In this document: in pieces, positions 34,187-44,993 of the stretch | Numbering within the stretch: position 1 is the first letter of the stretch | Layout: every line of letters begins with the position of its first letter | Origin: Timema cristinae | Taxonomy: Eukaryota > Arthropoda > Insecta > Phasmatodea > Timematidae | Length of the DNA stretch: 64,000 nt | Direction of reading: 5' to 3' | NCBI GenBank assembly: GCA_039000515.1 | Contig: JBCFYV010011164.1 | Location: 35,608,021-35,672,020, forward strand | Made by a program: the position numbers and the translations under genes | The notes under the pieces: generated by a model | What the model was told of the DNA's origin: nothing | The model's input: the letters and a program-made list of their open reading frames with translations, nothing else | Databases searched by the model: none

Positions 34187-34413
34187 TACCCGCTTTGTGG
34201 CTGAATGGTCCAATGCGCTATTTAATCAATAGTCTAGACCACCAAAGACAGGGAGGTTGGGGTTCGATCCCGGTCAACTGTACTGAAGATGGTTTTCCTC
34301 TCCCTCCACGTAAATGTGGGTGCACTTCATTCGAACTTAAAGTCTTCCTAATACCTAACCCATTAGTGTAATTGGTACATAGCCCGAATAGGTAGTAAGA
34401 CGTGGTGTTATTA
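34187..34413 (+). repeat. SINE-A copy
   Basis: CCCGCTTTGTGGCTGAATGG head, GGGGTTCGATCCCGGTCAAC B box, and a tail ending ATAGGTAGTAAGACGTGGTG. Confidence 0.88.
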
Positions 34414-34600
34414 AATACAAGTTCATCCCCTCCCGTCTTTCCTTTTACTAATCCTTTGCGGTTGGATTATTTAGTCACTAGAATGAGCGTTGGTGTAGGT
34501 CAGAATATGAACTTTATTCAAAACAATCATTATCCTTATTATATTTACATGCTTATGCTAACTACATCAATCACAAGATATATAAGCTGAAATATTTTGG

Positions 34601-34735
34601 TACACCACGTCTTACTATTCATTCGGGCTATCCACATAGTTACACTACTAGGGTAAGGATGAGTCAGGTAGAATTTAGAGGAAATGTACTGGCGTTTGTG
34701 TGAAAGGAAAGTGGAAAATCATTTAGGATAAGCCA
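34601..34735 (-). repeat. SINE-A 3' half
   Basis: ACACCACGTCTTACTATTC tail and AGTGGAAAATCATTTAGG body. The head is missing. Confidence 0.65.
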
Positions 34736-34784
34736 TTATGAGCCTTAATTCTTAGTTGTATTGAATACGGCTTTCGTAAATAAA

Positions 34785-34960
34785 GATATCAGGCTTTGAA
34801 TCTCGGCCAGGTGTATTGGGGATACATTTAAAAATCTGATTAAAATATTAGTTTCCCTATTCTGTCTCCACCCTAATGTGGGTGTATTTCCTATAAGCTG
34901 CCTTTTCCTTCCTAACTCCTTGGATTAAATAGTTAAAAATAGGTGGTGTTATTTTAAACT
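34785..34960 (+). repeat. SINE-A relic
   Basis: GGCTTTGAATCTCGGCCAGG B box and TCTCCACCCTAATGTGGGTG body. The tail is missing. Confidence 0.5.
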
Positions 34961-34964
34961 TAAT

Positions 34965-35165
34965 TTAACTACTGTTCGGCTGTCCAGTCGAATTTAATTT
35001 CACTAATGAGGTGGGTATTAGGAGGGTAGAATCTTGTGGAAATGTATCAGTATTTTCGTGAAAGTAGAGTGGTAAATCATTTAGAAAAATGTATTCCCCA
35101 ATACACCCAGCTGGAACTCAAACCTGGTATTCCCGTCATCGTAAATCAGACCACACTGAGTTTGA
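34965..35165 (-). repeat. SINE-A relic
   Basis: AACTACTGTTCGGCTGTCC tail relic, GAGTGGTAAATCATTTAG body and CTGGAACTCAAACCTGG B box, reversed. Confidence 0.55.
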
Positions 35166-35367
35166 ACTAAGGCTATATTTTATTTATTTTGTCCAAAAAA
35201 GTTTTGCTATAAAACTTCAAATACTGGCCATTTCTTGCGTTATCAACAGCCCCACCTTAACTCTTGATAATAGATTATAAACAAGTCTAACACAAGTTGA
35301 ATTGGCAATAAAATTGATACAATTGAAATACTTGGAAAAATGTATCAAAATAAGAGTTCCTTTTTTT

Positions 35368-35612
35368 AAGCACCACGTATTACTAACTGTCCGGGTTATA
35401 TACTTATGAACTAAGTACGCTATTAGTTTAAGGGATAAGGGAGGTTATATTGATAGGAAATGTACCCCCATTTGCGTGGAGTGAGGATGAAAAAAGTTTT
35501 GTGAAAACTACCCTCAGTAAACCAGACTGAGATTCAAACCTAAATCTCCCAACTATTGGCAGTCTAGTCTACCGTGAGAGTAGCGCTTTAGACCATGCGG
35601 CCACCGAATTGG
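35368..35612 (-). repeat. SINE-A copy
   Basis: AGCACCACGTATTACTAAC tail, GAGATTCAAACCTAAATCTC B box, CTTTAGACCATGCGGCCACC head. Confidence 0.82.
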
Positions 35613-36208
35613 AGATGTCAGTTCAAAAGCAAAAGAGCAAGGCTTATAATACAATTGATTTCATAAGATTTCAGTACGATTTAGCCAACTATTGTATTAT
35701 TGTATCGGACGGGGAATCATCATATGTTCACCATGACGTCACCTCCCTCCCTACAAGCACGCATGCGTAGTAGAGCCTAGCGCGTGGGTAGGCCTATTAA
35801 AGGCTGGTAACAATATGGGATCAGTCTGCAAACAAAAGTCATGTAATACACTGTCACATCAGGGGTTTAACTTTCAAAGTTTTTTTTAATGTGTAAGGGA
35901 CGCGATCATCAATATGAACTTAATTTAAAACATACGTATGTCGAAAAAAGGCTGGAATCATAATCGACCAAATTATTGACCTGACCCAGAGATTACAATT
36001 TTTGCAGAATCACGTATTGGCTATTATTGTAACATGTATCTTCACATCTTTGTTCAATCTTGGGTAGGCTTTATGGGTTGGATTCATGGTTATTGTAGTG
36101 AAAGTAATGTTTAAATTGTTATTAAGTTTTGTACTAAAATTTATTTTTTGAGACTAGAAAGCACCCACCACATTAATTTGTTAAATACTCTAGTAGTTTA
36201 AACATGTG
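35613..36208. other. Unannotated DNA
   Basis: Contains TGACGTCA (about 35734-35741) and a GC-richer patch near 35720-35790. No gene recognised. Confidence 0.35.
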
Positions 36209-36212
36209 TAGC

Positions 36213-36755
36213 TTAAATACTGGCTCACACTGGGCTAGTATACTAGTCGTTAGTAAATGCTGTTTTTAATACAAGATCTACTAGCGGATAGTGGCTGCTA
36301 GTAGCGAGTCGGTCACGTGACCTTGTGCCATCGACTACACCTAATATCACCTCTGAGGTAATTGCAGGTCTTGTGGAGAAAAGCTTTATCTTAATTCTCT
36401 CTCAGTTAACTGTTGCCAAGTCTCCTTGCTCCCCGTTATGTCTGAATTTGGTGTGTTGGAGTAAGAAAGAGCTACTGGCAACCTCGACTAACCGGCGTCG
36501 CAAAACTTGCCTTATATTTGAGAAGATATTGACCACACAAAAATGAAAGAATGACAAAGCTGTTTCCCAATAGTAATCATACAGTTCCCTCAGCGATGAT
36601 AACCAGTGTAGAGCTAGTCATGTTAAGCATTTAAAGTTAGTTAAACACTTACCAGTGAGTACTATTACTCTCTAGTTGAGGGCTCACACTACGCTAGTTC
36701 ATTGATTCTAGCTGTTAGTAACTTGCAAGTAGACTAACCCCGTGTGACCAAGGCC
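36213..36755. mobile_element. Harbinger-like TIR element, 543 bp
   Basis: The left end AATACTGGCTCACACTGGGC and complement of the right end GGCCTTGGTCACACGGGGTTAG align (CACAC, GGG, TAG shared). TTA flanks both sides, the three-base target size of PIF/Harbinger. A second left-type end (GGCTCACACTACGCTAG, about 36684) lies 72 bp from the right end, making a miniature element within or next to the larger one. The 73-codon frame at 36325-36546 has no recognised domain. Confidence 0.5.
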
Positions 36756-37078
36756 TTACTGAAAAGATTAACATTAATTTTCATCAACCATATTTTGAAT
36801 TGTGGTGATTAGCTATTTACTCTAATTTGATTGACATTCATCAAACCCTTCATTTGAAATACTACTAATACATTTGTATATCACCTTCAGCTGAAAATGA
36901 TCATTTACACAGGTTGTTAGAGTAGAACAACACCTTAACTCGGAGTTTGACGCGAACCAGAACTGTGTTAATTCCCTTTGAGACAAAAGTTGTCACTTAT
37001 CCTAAACTTGAGCAAACTTTACTCAATAATAAATCAAATACAACAAATAAATTCTACGTATGAGCTACCGAAAATACC
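36756..37078. other. Unannotated AT-rich DNA
   Basis: No feature recognised. Confidence 0.35.
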
Positions 37079-37322
37079 CACTTCGGTGGACGCATGATCT
37101 AAGGCACTACTCTTGCAATGGACTAGACTGCCGATGATGGGGAGTAAAGTTCGAATCTTGGTCGGGTGTACTGAGGGTGGGTTTTCAAAATTATTTTACA
37201 ATCTCCCTCCAAGTAAATTAGGGTACACTTCCTCTAAATATAATCTTCTTAATCACTAAAATCATTAGCGTAATTAATACCTGAACGTATAACCCGAACG
37301 GGTAGTAAGACACGATGATAAA
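37079..37322 (+). repeat. SINE-A copy
   Basis: CACTTCGGTGGACGCATGAT head, AAAGTTCGAATCTTGGTCGG B box, ATAACCCGAACGGGTAGTAA tail. Confidence 0.88.
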
Positions 37323-37354
37323 AAATCTACTGAAAATGTAATCATGAGCTACCA

Positions 37355-37535
37355 GTATATCCTGCTTTACCGTTTAGCGAATCCTGGTCTAATGCATCGC
37401 GTGATCGGGAGATCGGGACTAGAATCCCAGTCGAACGTACTGAGGCTCACCATTCTCTCTCACGCAAATGCGTGTACATTTCTAAAACTCTCCCATCTTC
37501 AGCTCTATTCCACTAGCGTAGTTAAGGTTATAAGT
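37355..37535 (+). repeat. SINE-A copy, 3' truncated
   Basis: CTGGTCTAATGCATCGCG A box, GGGACTAGAATCCCAGTCG B box, CTCACGCAAATGCGTGTACA body, and CACTAGCGTAGTTAAG at the start of the tail. The last 30 bp are missing. Confidence 0.7.
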
Positions 37536-37539
37536 CACT

Positions 37540-37618
37540 GAGACATCAGGTGGAGGGTTATCCTGGAAAGGATCGCAAGTAGCAGTGTCTCAGCCCATTC
37601 TAGTAACACCGACCAGAG
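37540..37618 (+). CDS. Possible internal exon
   Basis: An open frame reads TSGGGLSWKGSQVAVSQPIL then VTPTR and ends at the strong donor-like CAGAG-GTAAGG (exon end about 37618). Upstream AG dinucleotides (37542, 37549) could be acceptors, but the polypyrimidine tract is poor. It abuts a truncated SINE, and no partner exon was identified, so chance remains likely. Confidence 0.2.
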
Positions 37619-37889
37619 GTAAGGAAGTTGGGGTCCACTTTACCTGGGTGTGTCATTACTCATTAGTTGCTATTATTTAGTCTCTGCCTCGGCTTGGCAT
37701 AATATGTTCTGATATTCGGTGTTATCTCTACAATAGGTACTGCCAAAAGAAGAAATTTCACCATTTCAAATCGATATTTTCAATGATCGTTTCAGACTCA
37801 TTAATGAAATTAACTAGTAGAGTTAGGCTAAAAAAAACCTCTAATTAACGACATCGTGTACTACAAAATGATATAGAATTGTATTAGAG

Positions 37890-38050
37890 GAGTATAAAGA
37901 GCGCCTCTGTGGTCCGGTGGTCAGAGTTCCTGGCTGCAAATCCAGAGGTTCCGGACTCGATCCCCAACACTTCAAGATTCCTCAGCGAGTGTGGAACGGG
38001 GTCAGTTCATTCTCGTGAGGACAATTATTGAGGAGCCAATTGAATAAATA
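37890..38050 (+). repeat. SINE-C (tRNA-Cys-like head)
   Basis: GCGCCTCTGTGGTCCGGTGG head, an anticodon arm CTGG-CTGCAAA-TCCAG with GCA, and a T-arm GTTCCGGACTCGATCCC. The body continues TGAGGACAATTATTGAGGAG and ends in AATAAATAAG. It has no shared A/B tail, so it is a different family. Confidence 0.75.
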
Positions 38051-38155
38051 AGTATCGGCTTCGGTCAAGAAAACTTATTTTAATATCTGAAGGGTTGATT
38101 GTAATGATCACATGACACTCTTTATCCGCAAATGTTGGCACCATCTTCACCAACA

Positions 38156-38415
38156 TGCGGTGGCCGCTTGGTTGGTATATCTCACTTGTGGGCTGAGGCA
38201 ATGAAGTTTTTTTTTCATAGGGGTATAAAAAGAAAGTATTTAGATTATTTAAAATAATGTAATTTTAACACTTTAATGGCTTATGCATTAAAAATTATCT
38301 TTCTTTAACCTATCAAAAATATTTCATTATGTACACCTCAAATGAATGTCCAGTTATACTAAATTTCATCCCCATGCATGATTATAGCACGAACGGTAAT
38401 GAGACGCGGCGCAAA
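38156..38415 (+). repeat. SINE-A relic
   Basis: GCGGTGGCCGCTTGGTTGG head near 38157 and tail GCACGAACGGTAATGAGACG near 38387. The middle is unrecognisable. Confidence 0.5.
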
Positions 38416-38919
38416 ATAAACAAACAATGGAGGTCTCAAACATAGAAGGAAATTTAGGGAAGGGATATAGGGGCAAACGAGTCTGTCTAATCTTTCTGGT
38501 TTTCTGGTGACTGTGAGGCCACCGAGAGTATAAGGAAAACGTTTCCTAAATATTTTCTTACTGTAGGACCTCACGCAAACTAGCGTATGATTTTTTTTTC
38601 TTTAAATATCTCAACACAAATACAAGTACATTTTCTCGAAGTTTTAACTTCCTTATCACAACTACATTATGCAAGAATGCGAATAACTCAAACAGATATT
38701 AAGACGTAAAGCATGATAGTAGAATGAAAAAGAGGGATTTCAAGTGTACATTGTTAACACTGGACAAAGAGGTGATAGATACATCTTGAAGAATTATTAT
38801 CTGGCTAATCCTCTGAACTAGGTTTCCTTCTTTCAGAAATATTCTTGGCGGAGAGTGAAACGTCAATGCAACTTCCTCCGTACAGCGGGGGGCACTCTGA
38901 CCAAAGGTTGGACCCATCT

Positions 38920-39075
38920 GGTTTGATTTGTCGGTGACGGGTAGGTCTAGATCGAATCTCAACCACATAATACTGGTTTAAACTTCAACCTCCCCTTGAA
39001 TGCGTGTACATTTCCTCCGATCTCTACCTTCCTTATCCTTTCCCTAGGTCATTAGTGTAATTAAAATAGGTATAC
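38920..39075 (+). repeat. SINE-A relic
   Basis: CGGTGACGGGTAGGTCTAGA, GATCGAATCTCAACC (B-box relic), GTGTACATTTCCTCC and TCATTAGTGTAATTA in family order. Confidence 0.55.
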
Positions 39076-39084
39076 TACGCACGA

Positions 39085-39330
39085 TCTGCTTCGGTGGCAG
39101 GGTGATCTAAGCCATACTTTCGCAGTATACGAGACATCTGATGACGGGGAGATTTAGGTTCGAATCTTGGTCGGGTGTACTGAGGGTGGTTTTTCCAAAA
39201 TTGGTTTTACACCTATCTCCAATCAAATGTGGGTACACATCATCTAAATATAATCTTCCTCATCCTGAAACCATCATAGTAACTAGTACATAAGTGTATA
39301 GCCAAAGGGTAGTAAGACGCGGTGCTAAAG
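39085..39330 (+). repeat. SINE-A copy
   Basis: TGCTTCGGTGGCAGGGTGAT head, AGGTTCGAATCTTGGTCGGG B box, GGTAGTAAGACGCGGTGC tail. Confidence 0.88.
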
Positions 39331-40015
39331 AAAAGAAACAATAGTTAGTAAAATGAGGTGGGACAGTCCCTGACCCCTTAAAAAAATCCGTAGCGTCCAA
39401 AATAAAGAAATAATCAAAGAAGAATAAAAATGGAAAATTAGTAAGGAATAATGTACTCGTATATTTGATTCTCTTCCCAAATCCACGCAGGTTATTCCAA
39501 GGAAAATCCTTTCAACTGTTTATTAAGGGGAAAAAAGTATGTAGATAGACTTATTCGATTTTTAATCTAAAAGTCTCACTTATCCGTCAAACAAATTGAG
39601 TTCGTCCCGCAACAGTCCGCCACTCCAAAGAGAGGGTGATAGTGGGGTGGGTAGCAAGGATCTAATCTCCTAACAATTGTTATTAATGGGACCAATAATC
39701 CAGTGCAGATACAGTCGATGTGGCCCCCCTCTTCCCTCGTTTCCTACCTCACCTACTTCTGCTCTTGTCTCTAATACTCCTGCCTTGTGATAGTGGCTTG
39801 TATAGGTTACATCGGGACACAAAGCACGTTTTACAAGCATGCGATTTGGCTAGGAGCACTTTGTGTAACTTGGATATCAGGGTCAGGTCAAGGATTTTTA
39901 CCAAGGGCAGTGAGACTTGGCATGACTGTACCAGTGAATGGTTCCTTCTCATTCAGTATAAAAACGGTTTTACAAAGCCAATATACATATATTTGTTAAT
40001 TTTTTATTTATTTTT
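39331..40015. other. No recognised gene
   Basis: A frame starting at GTG (39720) reads a leucine-rich N-terminus but runs directly into a SINE, so it is not treated as a gene. Confidence 0.35.
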
Positions 40016-40490
40016 AGCACCACATTTTACTAGCCCTTACGGGTTGTATGCATATGTACTAATTACGATAATGTGTTAGGGATGAGGAGGGGTAAATTTA
40101 TAGGAAGTGTACCCACATTCAAGTGGAGGGAGAGTAGAAAATAGTTAAGTAAAAAAACCTCAGTATACTCGACTAAGATTTGAATGCTGATCTCCACGTC
40201 ATTGGCAGTCCTGTCTATTGCGAGGGTGACACTCAAAGTATTGTCAATCTGTGGCCCGTGGACCACTCAAGGGCCTCAAATTATTTCTGTGCTACCTGCC
40301 AGACCAAATTGAAATAATTAAAATTGCAGAAATAAACAAAAAATTGTGCATTAGCTTTGGGCATCAGGACATATAAATGTCATGCATGGCTCCCGGCCAA
40401 TTGCCCAATATCAATAACTTATTTGAATCTTAGCTGGAGAAAGGTTGGACATGCCTGTCTTAGACCACGTGGCCCCGAGGTGGGTCATTC
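40016..40490 (-). repeat. SINE-A copy split by a hAT-like element
   Basis: AGCACCACATTTTACTAGCC tail and AAGATTTGAATGCTGATCTC B box on the left. The head CTTAGACCACGTGGCCCCGA resumes at about 40462 after an insert of roughly 220 bp. Confidence 0.8.
40236..40459. mobile_element. hAT-like MITE inside a SINE
   Basis: The left part GTCAATCTGTGGCCCGTGG and complement of the right end CAGGCATGTCCAACCTTTCT resemble hAT termini. It interrupts the SINE-A head. The target duplication is decayed and the left boundary is uncertain by about 10 bp. Confidence 0.55.
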
Positions 40491-41086
40491 AACAAATACA
40501 TTATTTTGTGTGTGATTGGCCAAATTAATAGTCAGGATTAGGGAACAGCATACGGTATAGTTATGTCAAGCCTTGCTCCTCCTGATAATAAACCAAGTCT
40601 GTTGGGTGTGTTGCATATTTTTACAGCATCTAAAATGACCTTTTAAGAACATAGTAGAACATGAAATACAAACCTATTAAACCTAAGAATACTAATAACC
40701 AGCCTAGGTGATAAATATTTTAAAATGTTAGTAGTCAAACAGATATTACAAATCATTGGTGACTTCAATGGAAATCAAAAGAAGGTCCCAGACTAATAAA
40801 TCAATCAGTCGCGGAAATATTTTAGGTAATATATTATCGTATAATGGATTCTTAACATCATTTATATTAATGTGGTGCTGTGGCTAGAAATAAAATCATA
40901 TAAATACATACTATTTAACATTTTTATGGTGAAGATTACCGTACTTTTCCATGGATCCTTAAAATAATAGTTAGTTCTTTAAAATTGACCTATTTAGCTT
41001 AAACCAAAACTGGCGTAGTTGTTATACAATAGTATTTTTTTTTAAACATAGAATTTAAGCTCAAAAACATGAATTAAATTTTTTTT
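40491..41086. other. Unannotated AT-rich DNA
   Basis: No feature recognised. Confidence 0.35.
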
Positions 41087-41328
41087 TAACACCGCGTCCT
41101 ACAATTTATACGCCTATGTACTTACTACGCTAATGTGTTAGAAATGAGGACGGTTGAATTTAGAGGAAGTATACCCGCATTTGTGTAGAGGTGGAGTGGA
41201 AAACCATTTTAAAATAAACCTTAGTACACCCGACTGAGGTTCAAACCCCAAAATCCCTGTCATCGGCAGTCTAGTCAAACACGAGAGAGAGAGAAAGGCC
41301 TAAACCCATGGGGGCCACCGAAGCAGGT
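41087..41328 (-). repeat. SINE-A copy
   Basis: AACACCGCGTCCTAC tail (central part deleted), GAGTGGAAAACCATTTT body, TGAGGTTCAAACCCCAAAAT B box, GGGGCCACCGAAGCAGG head. Confidence 0.8.
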
Positions 41329-41781
41329 ACAATGATAATATTGATTTTGAAAAATCTACATATCTAATTAAAAATAAGGTACAAATGGTTAATACTTTTA
41401 GTATACAGGTCCCTAAATCTACTGCTTTTGTGGAAAACTTAAGAGTTTGCAACAAAGTATTTGTTTAAATACATTGAATAATATGTAGGTTCATTTTTAT
41501 ATCGAAAAATAAACTAACTTACTCTGAAAATTAGCTTTAAAAATTACTTTTGAAAAAGTTGACGATATAAAAATTGTTATGATTATTTTTAAATAAAACA
41601 CTATTATTTATTTAACTTTTGTATTTTTGTAATGTATTTTGTGTGTTCAGTAGAATCTGTATTATTAGGTTTGAATAACTCTTCTTCCTCTATGCCCAGT
41701 GACCTACATGTAAAGTGTAAATTGTATTCCTCTTTTCATAAAATAAACATTTTGTTTATTTTTCTATTTGTTTGTTTCCTT

Positions 41782-41905
41782 CTACTTCCAAATTAGTCGC
41801 ATCTCATAGGTTGTTGCCACGGCTATCTCCTCTTGACGTAACTCTTCCCTCCCGTTCACCTTGTAGCTCCTTTTTCGTCCTCCAGGACCAAGGCGGGCAT
41901 ACAAA
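41782..41905 (-). CDS. Possible terminal exon, strand uncertain
   Basis: A GC-rich islet in AT-rich DNA. Minus strand: GPGGRKRSYKVNGREELRQE then EIAVATTYEMRLIWK and a stop, followed about 20 nt later by AATAAA. A pyrimidine-rich stretch lies upstream on that strand (with G/C homopolymer). The plus strand is also open here, so strand and coding status are unproven. No family recognised. Confidence 0.25.
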
Positions 41906-42198
41906 ATTAAAAAAAACATTAAAAAGGAGGGGGGGGGGAATGCACAATAAGCCGATAAGACAATAAAAACAAATATATTATTACATAATATATTTGCTCC
42001 TGTTTCCATCCAACCCATTCACCATTTTAGCGCAAAACAAAATAAAGGAATGAACAGATAATAATAATAGAATATTCCCAGGATAGAGTAAAAATAGATA
42101 GATAGGAGACAATTGAAATAATGAAATCAGAAAATAAGTATTTAAATGTAAATTATATTTATAAACTGGATAAATGTAATTTTTAATGTATAAACAAG

Positions 42199-42200
<2 letters not shown>

Positions 42201-42244
<44 letters not shown>
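42201..42244. repeat. (AT)n microsatellite
   Basis: About 22 AT units, almost pure. Confidence 0.92.
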
Positions 42245-42248
<4 letters not shown>

Positions 42249-42250
42249 AC

Positions 42251-42319
42251 TTCTTTTTTAGTATTCTGACCTTATATATATATATATATATATATAGGTC
42301 AGAATGACTAAAAAAGAAC
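42251..42319. repeat. Inverted repeat around a second (AT)n core
   Basis: TTTTTTAGTATTCTGACCT on the left and AGGTCAGAATGACTAAAAAA on the right pair around about 23 bp of AT repeat, a cruciform-prone structure. Confidence 0.85.
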
Positions 42320-42334
42320 CAAATATTTTATACA

Positions 42335-42730
42335 AGTCGGAAAGACTCTGAATGTTTAACAAACATTTCCTTGTAAAAGACTGCATAGTTAACATAATAG
42401 TACTTATAAAAGGATCGGAACATTTAACTATCTTTTCTAGGCCAAGACTTTGCATAATTAACATATTATTTCTTATAAAAGGACTCTGAACATTAAACTA
42501 TCTTCTAAGCAAAAAACTCTGCATAATTAACGTAATCTTCCTTGTAAAAGGACTCTGAATATTTAAATTATCTTTCTTAACAAAAGACTACACATAATTA
42601 ACGTAATATTCCTTAAAAAGGACTCTACGGCCTTTCTTAGCAAAATACTTTGAATATATAACATAATATTCCTAATAAAGAACTCTGAATATTTAAATTG
42701 TACTATTAGCCGAAAAGGAATTTTGAATTA
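42335..42730. repeat. 69-bp degenerate satellite, about 5.5 copies
   Basis: GGACTCTGAA or close variants recur at 42343, 42412, 42481, 42550, 42620 and 42680, mostly 69 bp apart. Each is followed by TATTTAA...TATCTT, then AAAAGACT-GCATAATTAAC and TATTCCTTGTAAAA. Copies are clearly diverged, so the array is old. Non-coding. Confidence 0.85.
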
Positions 42731-42971
42731 TAAATACCGAAAATCAATTTAGAGCTTACATTTTACACGTAGATGTGCCCTAGATGTATATACTGCCAAG
42801 AGTGATTTGATCTCTGAGCTCCTGCCAGTATTTATCCGATATAAATTGCTCAGAGAGGGGGGAAGTAGGGGATACACACAAAAAACATACAACGAGAGAA
42901 AAGAAGGGGAAGGGGTAGTAGCGGAGGGAGAACATGTGACAGAAGAGAGTCCTGGATCCATCCAGAATCAT

Positions 42972-43157
42972 CTAGTGGCTTTGGCAACCCTCTAGCACCG
43001 GAACATTGTACTTGCGACCACGTGGTGTTGATGCGCCTCCAGGCCTCGTGCTGTCAGTCATAGCACCACGTTCACGATGGTTGGTTGCGTAGCCTGGGAG
43101 ATAGCCAACTCGGGACGTAAACAGTGGAATGGGCCTTGGTGAGTTTGGGATATTATA
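42972..43157 (-). CDS. Candidate terminal exon of an unknown gene
   Basis: A minus-strand frame stays open for 61 codons to a TAG at 42972-42974. The part after the acceptor-like CTATCTCCCAG reads YATNHRERGAMTDSTRPGGA then STPRGRKYNVPVLEGCQSH. Composition (mixed charged, G, P, S; GC-rich codons) is protein-like and unlike the AT-driven frames around it. A second possible acceptor is CTCACCAAG near 43141. The plus strand is also partly open with an ATG at about 43079 (MVGCVAWEIANSGRKQW) ending at a donor-like TTG-GTGAGT, so the strand is not certain. I do not recognise a family. Confidence 0.35.
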   Translation of the reverse strand, partial: YNIPNSPRPIPLFTSRVGYLPGYATNHRERGAMTDSTRPGGASTPRGRKYNVPVLEGCQSH

Positions 43158-43331
43158 CTATTTTGGTTGTGGTTAGATATGACTAGTAATGGTTTGTGTA
43201 GAGTTTTTTAAAATACAACGTTGTAGCTCATCAGACGCTACAACTTAACACTACAAACCATACACACAATAATGTATCAAGAAACTGTGTGTGCATTAGT
43301 TTTAAAGGGAAAGTTTAATCATTTTTTCTTA

Positions 43332-43568
43332 GCACCACGTCTTACTACCCGTTAGGGTTATACACCTATATACTAATAATTACACTAATGGGTTAGGGTT
43401 TGGGAAGGCTTGATTTAGATGAAAGGCACCCGCATTCGCGTGGCGGGAGAGTGGAATACCATTTAGGGAAAACACACCTCGGTGCACCCGACTGGGATCA
43501 AACTCTGATCTTAGGCAGTCTAGTCTAACACAATATTAGTGCGTTAGACCGCGCAGCCACCGAAGTGG
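43332..43568 (-). repeat. SINE-A copy
   Basis: AGCACCACGTCTTACTACCC tail, GAGAGTGGAATACCATTTAG body, TGGGATCAAACTCTGATC B box, TTAGACCGCGCAGCCACCG head. Confidence 0.88.
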
Positions 43569-44764
43569 TTAAGTTTGACATTACATGTTAAGGAACAATT
43601 AAATAGTACAGCCCCATCAAGTAGTTAGACCTTGCAAAAACCCCACGATAAACCATTTGGTCAAAAAGTTATAAGGATTTTTCAAGGACATAGTTAGTAA
43701 TAATTATTCTAACAAGTGTAGTTGTATAAAATCTTGTTAGGACTTTAATAATAAAAAAAACTGGGAAAATGAGATCACCATGCAAATATACCATAAAAAG
43801 ATAGATTCCCACAAACGGTTAACATGTGAATCGAGCTTGTCAGGATACAAACCCTCAACTTGTGCTTACTTCCCCTCTTCCATTCGGCACTGATTAACCG
43901 TAGCAGATATCCTGACAATACTAATTTCTCATTGTTGGTTTTTATTGACTGACATTGATCAATTCGGGTATACAATATGATATGTTCTTCATACGATCCC
44001 ATCTCCTGTACACTAGGCAATGCTTCCCAGGGCATAACATTAGGAAGATAACATAATGAAAATAGGGTAAAATCTTATATGTTTCGAAGATTAAATTAGT
44101 TTTTAATTGTACGACATTATAATCTTAAAATAAGTTTATTTTATGTTTCAAATCTTCTCGTTTTTAAGAGGATAAACGAAAGTGGTGGGAGTTACACACT
44201 AAGGAATTTGTAGCACTTGTAAAAGTAATTAATAATTTTTTAGAAAATACACACACATATTTTTATGATTAGCGTTAGTAATATTTTATCATATCATTAT
44301 TATTATAATTATTATTATTATTTATGGGAATTAATACTATTTACCAAAATTGACAGCGGCCGATTTATGATTCTATGTGTGAATTTGTATGAAAATGGTT
44401 TTACTCATTGTTTATGCAAGATTTCGAAGGACTCAAAGATATTGTTTTTTTAAACCTTGATTGTCAGTAAAAGCCACTTAAAGTGTGTTTTCACCGTTTT
44501 AATGGTCTTGTATGGGAGAGCTATAAGGGAAAAATTTAGTAGACTAAAACAAAATGTAGTAAAAATAATATGTTGTGTGTTCACGATATTAAAAATATTT
44601 GTACACTAAATATATGTATTCATATTTTAATACAATGCTTAGTAATATGGATACAAGCTGTAATAATATAATTAATAGTAAGAACTATTTATATTATTAT
44701 ATTGTTTAGAAAACCACCCATTAAAAATATTTTAGGATTTGAAAATATTAATGCTATACTAGAA
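43569..44764. other. Unannotated AT-rich DNA
   Basis: Short ATT run near 44290-44320. Weak frames at 43775-44035 and 44265-44453 have no domain. Confidence 0.35.
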
Positions 44765-44993
44765 TCCACTTCAGTGGCCACGGGGTCTAACGCGCTAGTC
44801 TCGTGTTGGATAAGACTGCTGATGACGGAGAGATTGGGGTCCGATCCCGGTTGGATGCACTGAGGGTGGTTTTCCTAAACGGCTTTCAAATGTGGGTGCA
44901 TTTCCTATCAATTAAACCTTCCCAATCACTAACCATTAGTATAACTAGTAGTTAGGCACATAAACCGAACGGGTAGTAAGATGTGGTGCAAAA
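44765..44993 (+). repeat. SINE-A copy
   Basis: CCACTTCAGTGGCCACGGGG head, GGGGTCCGATCCCGGTTGG B box, AACCGAACGGGTAGTAAGAT tail. Confidence 0.88.

Noticed and set aside
35734..35741. TGACGTCA as a CRE promoter element
   Set aside because: A single 8-bp palindrome with no gene nearby is expected by chance often enough to carry no weight.
37890..37965. Functional tRNA-Cys gene
   Set aside because: The head resembles tRNA-Cys, but it continues into a SINE body and ends in an A-rich tail.
39720..40079. 119-codon frame with a leucine-rich, signal-like N-terminus
   Set aside because: It starts at GTG, has no domain, and its C-terminal part is the reversed tail of a SINE-A.
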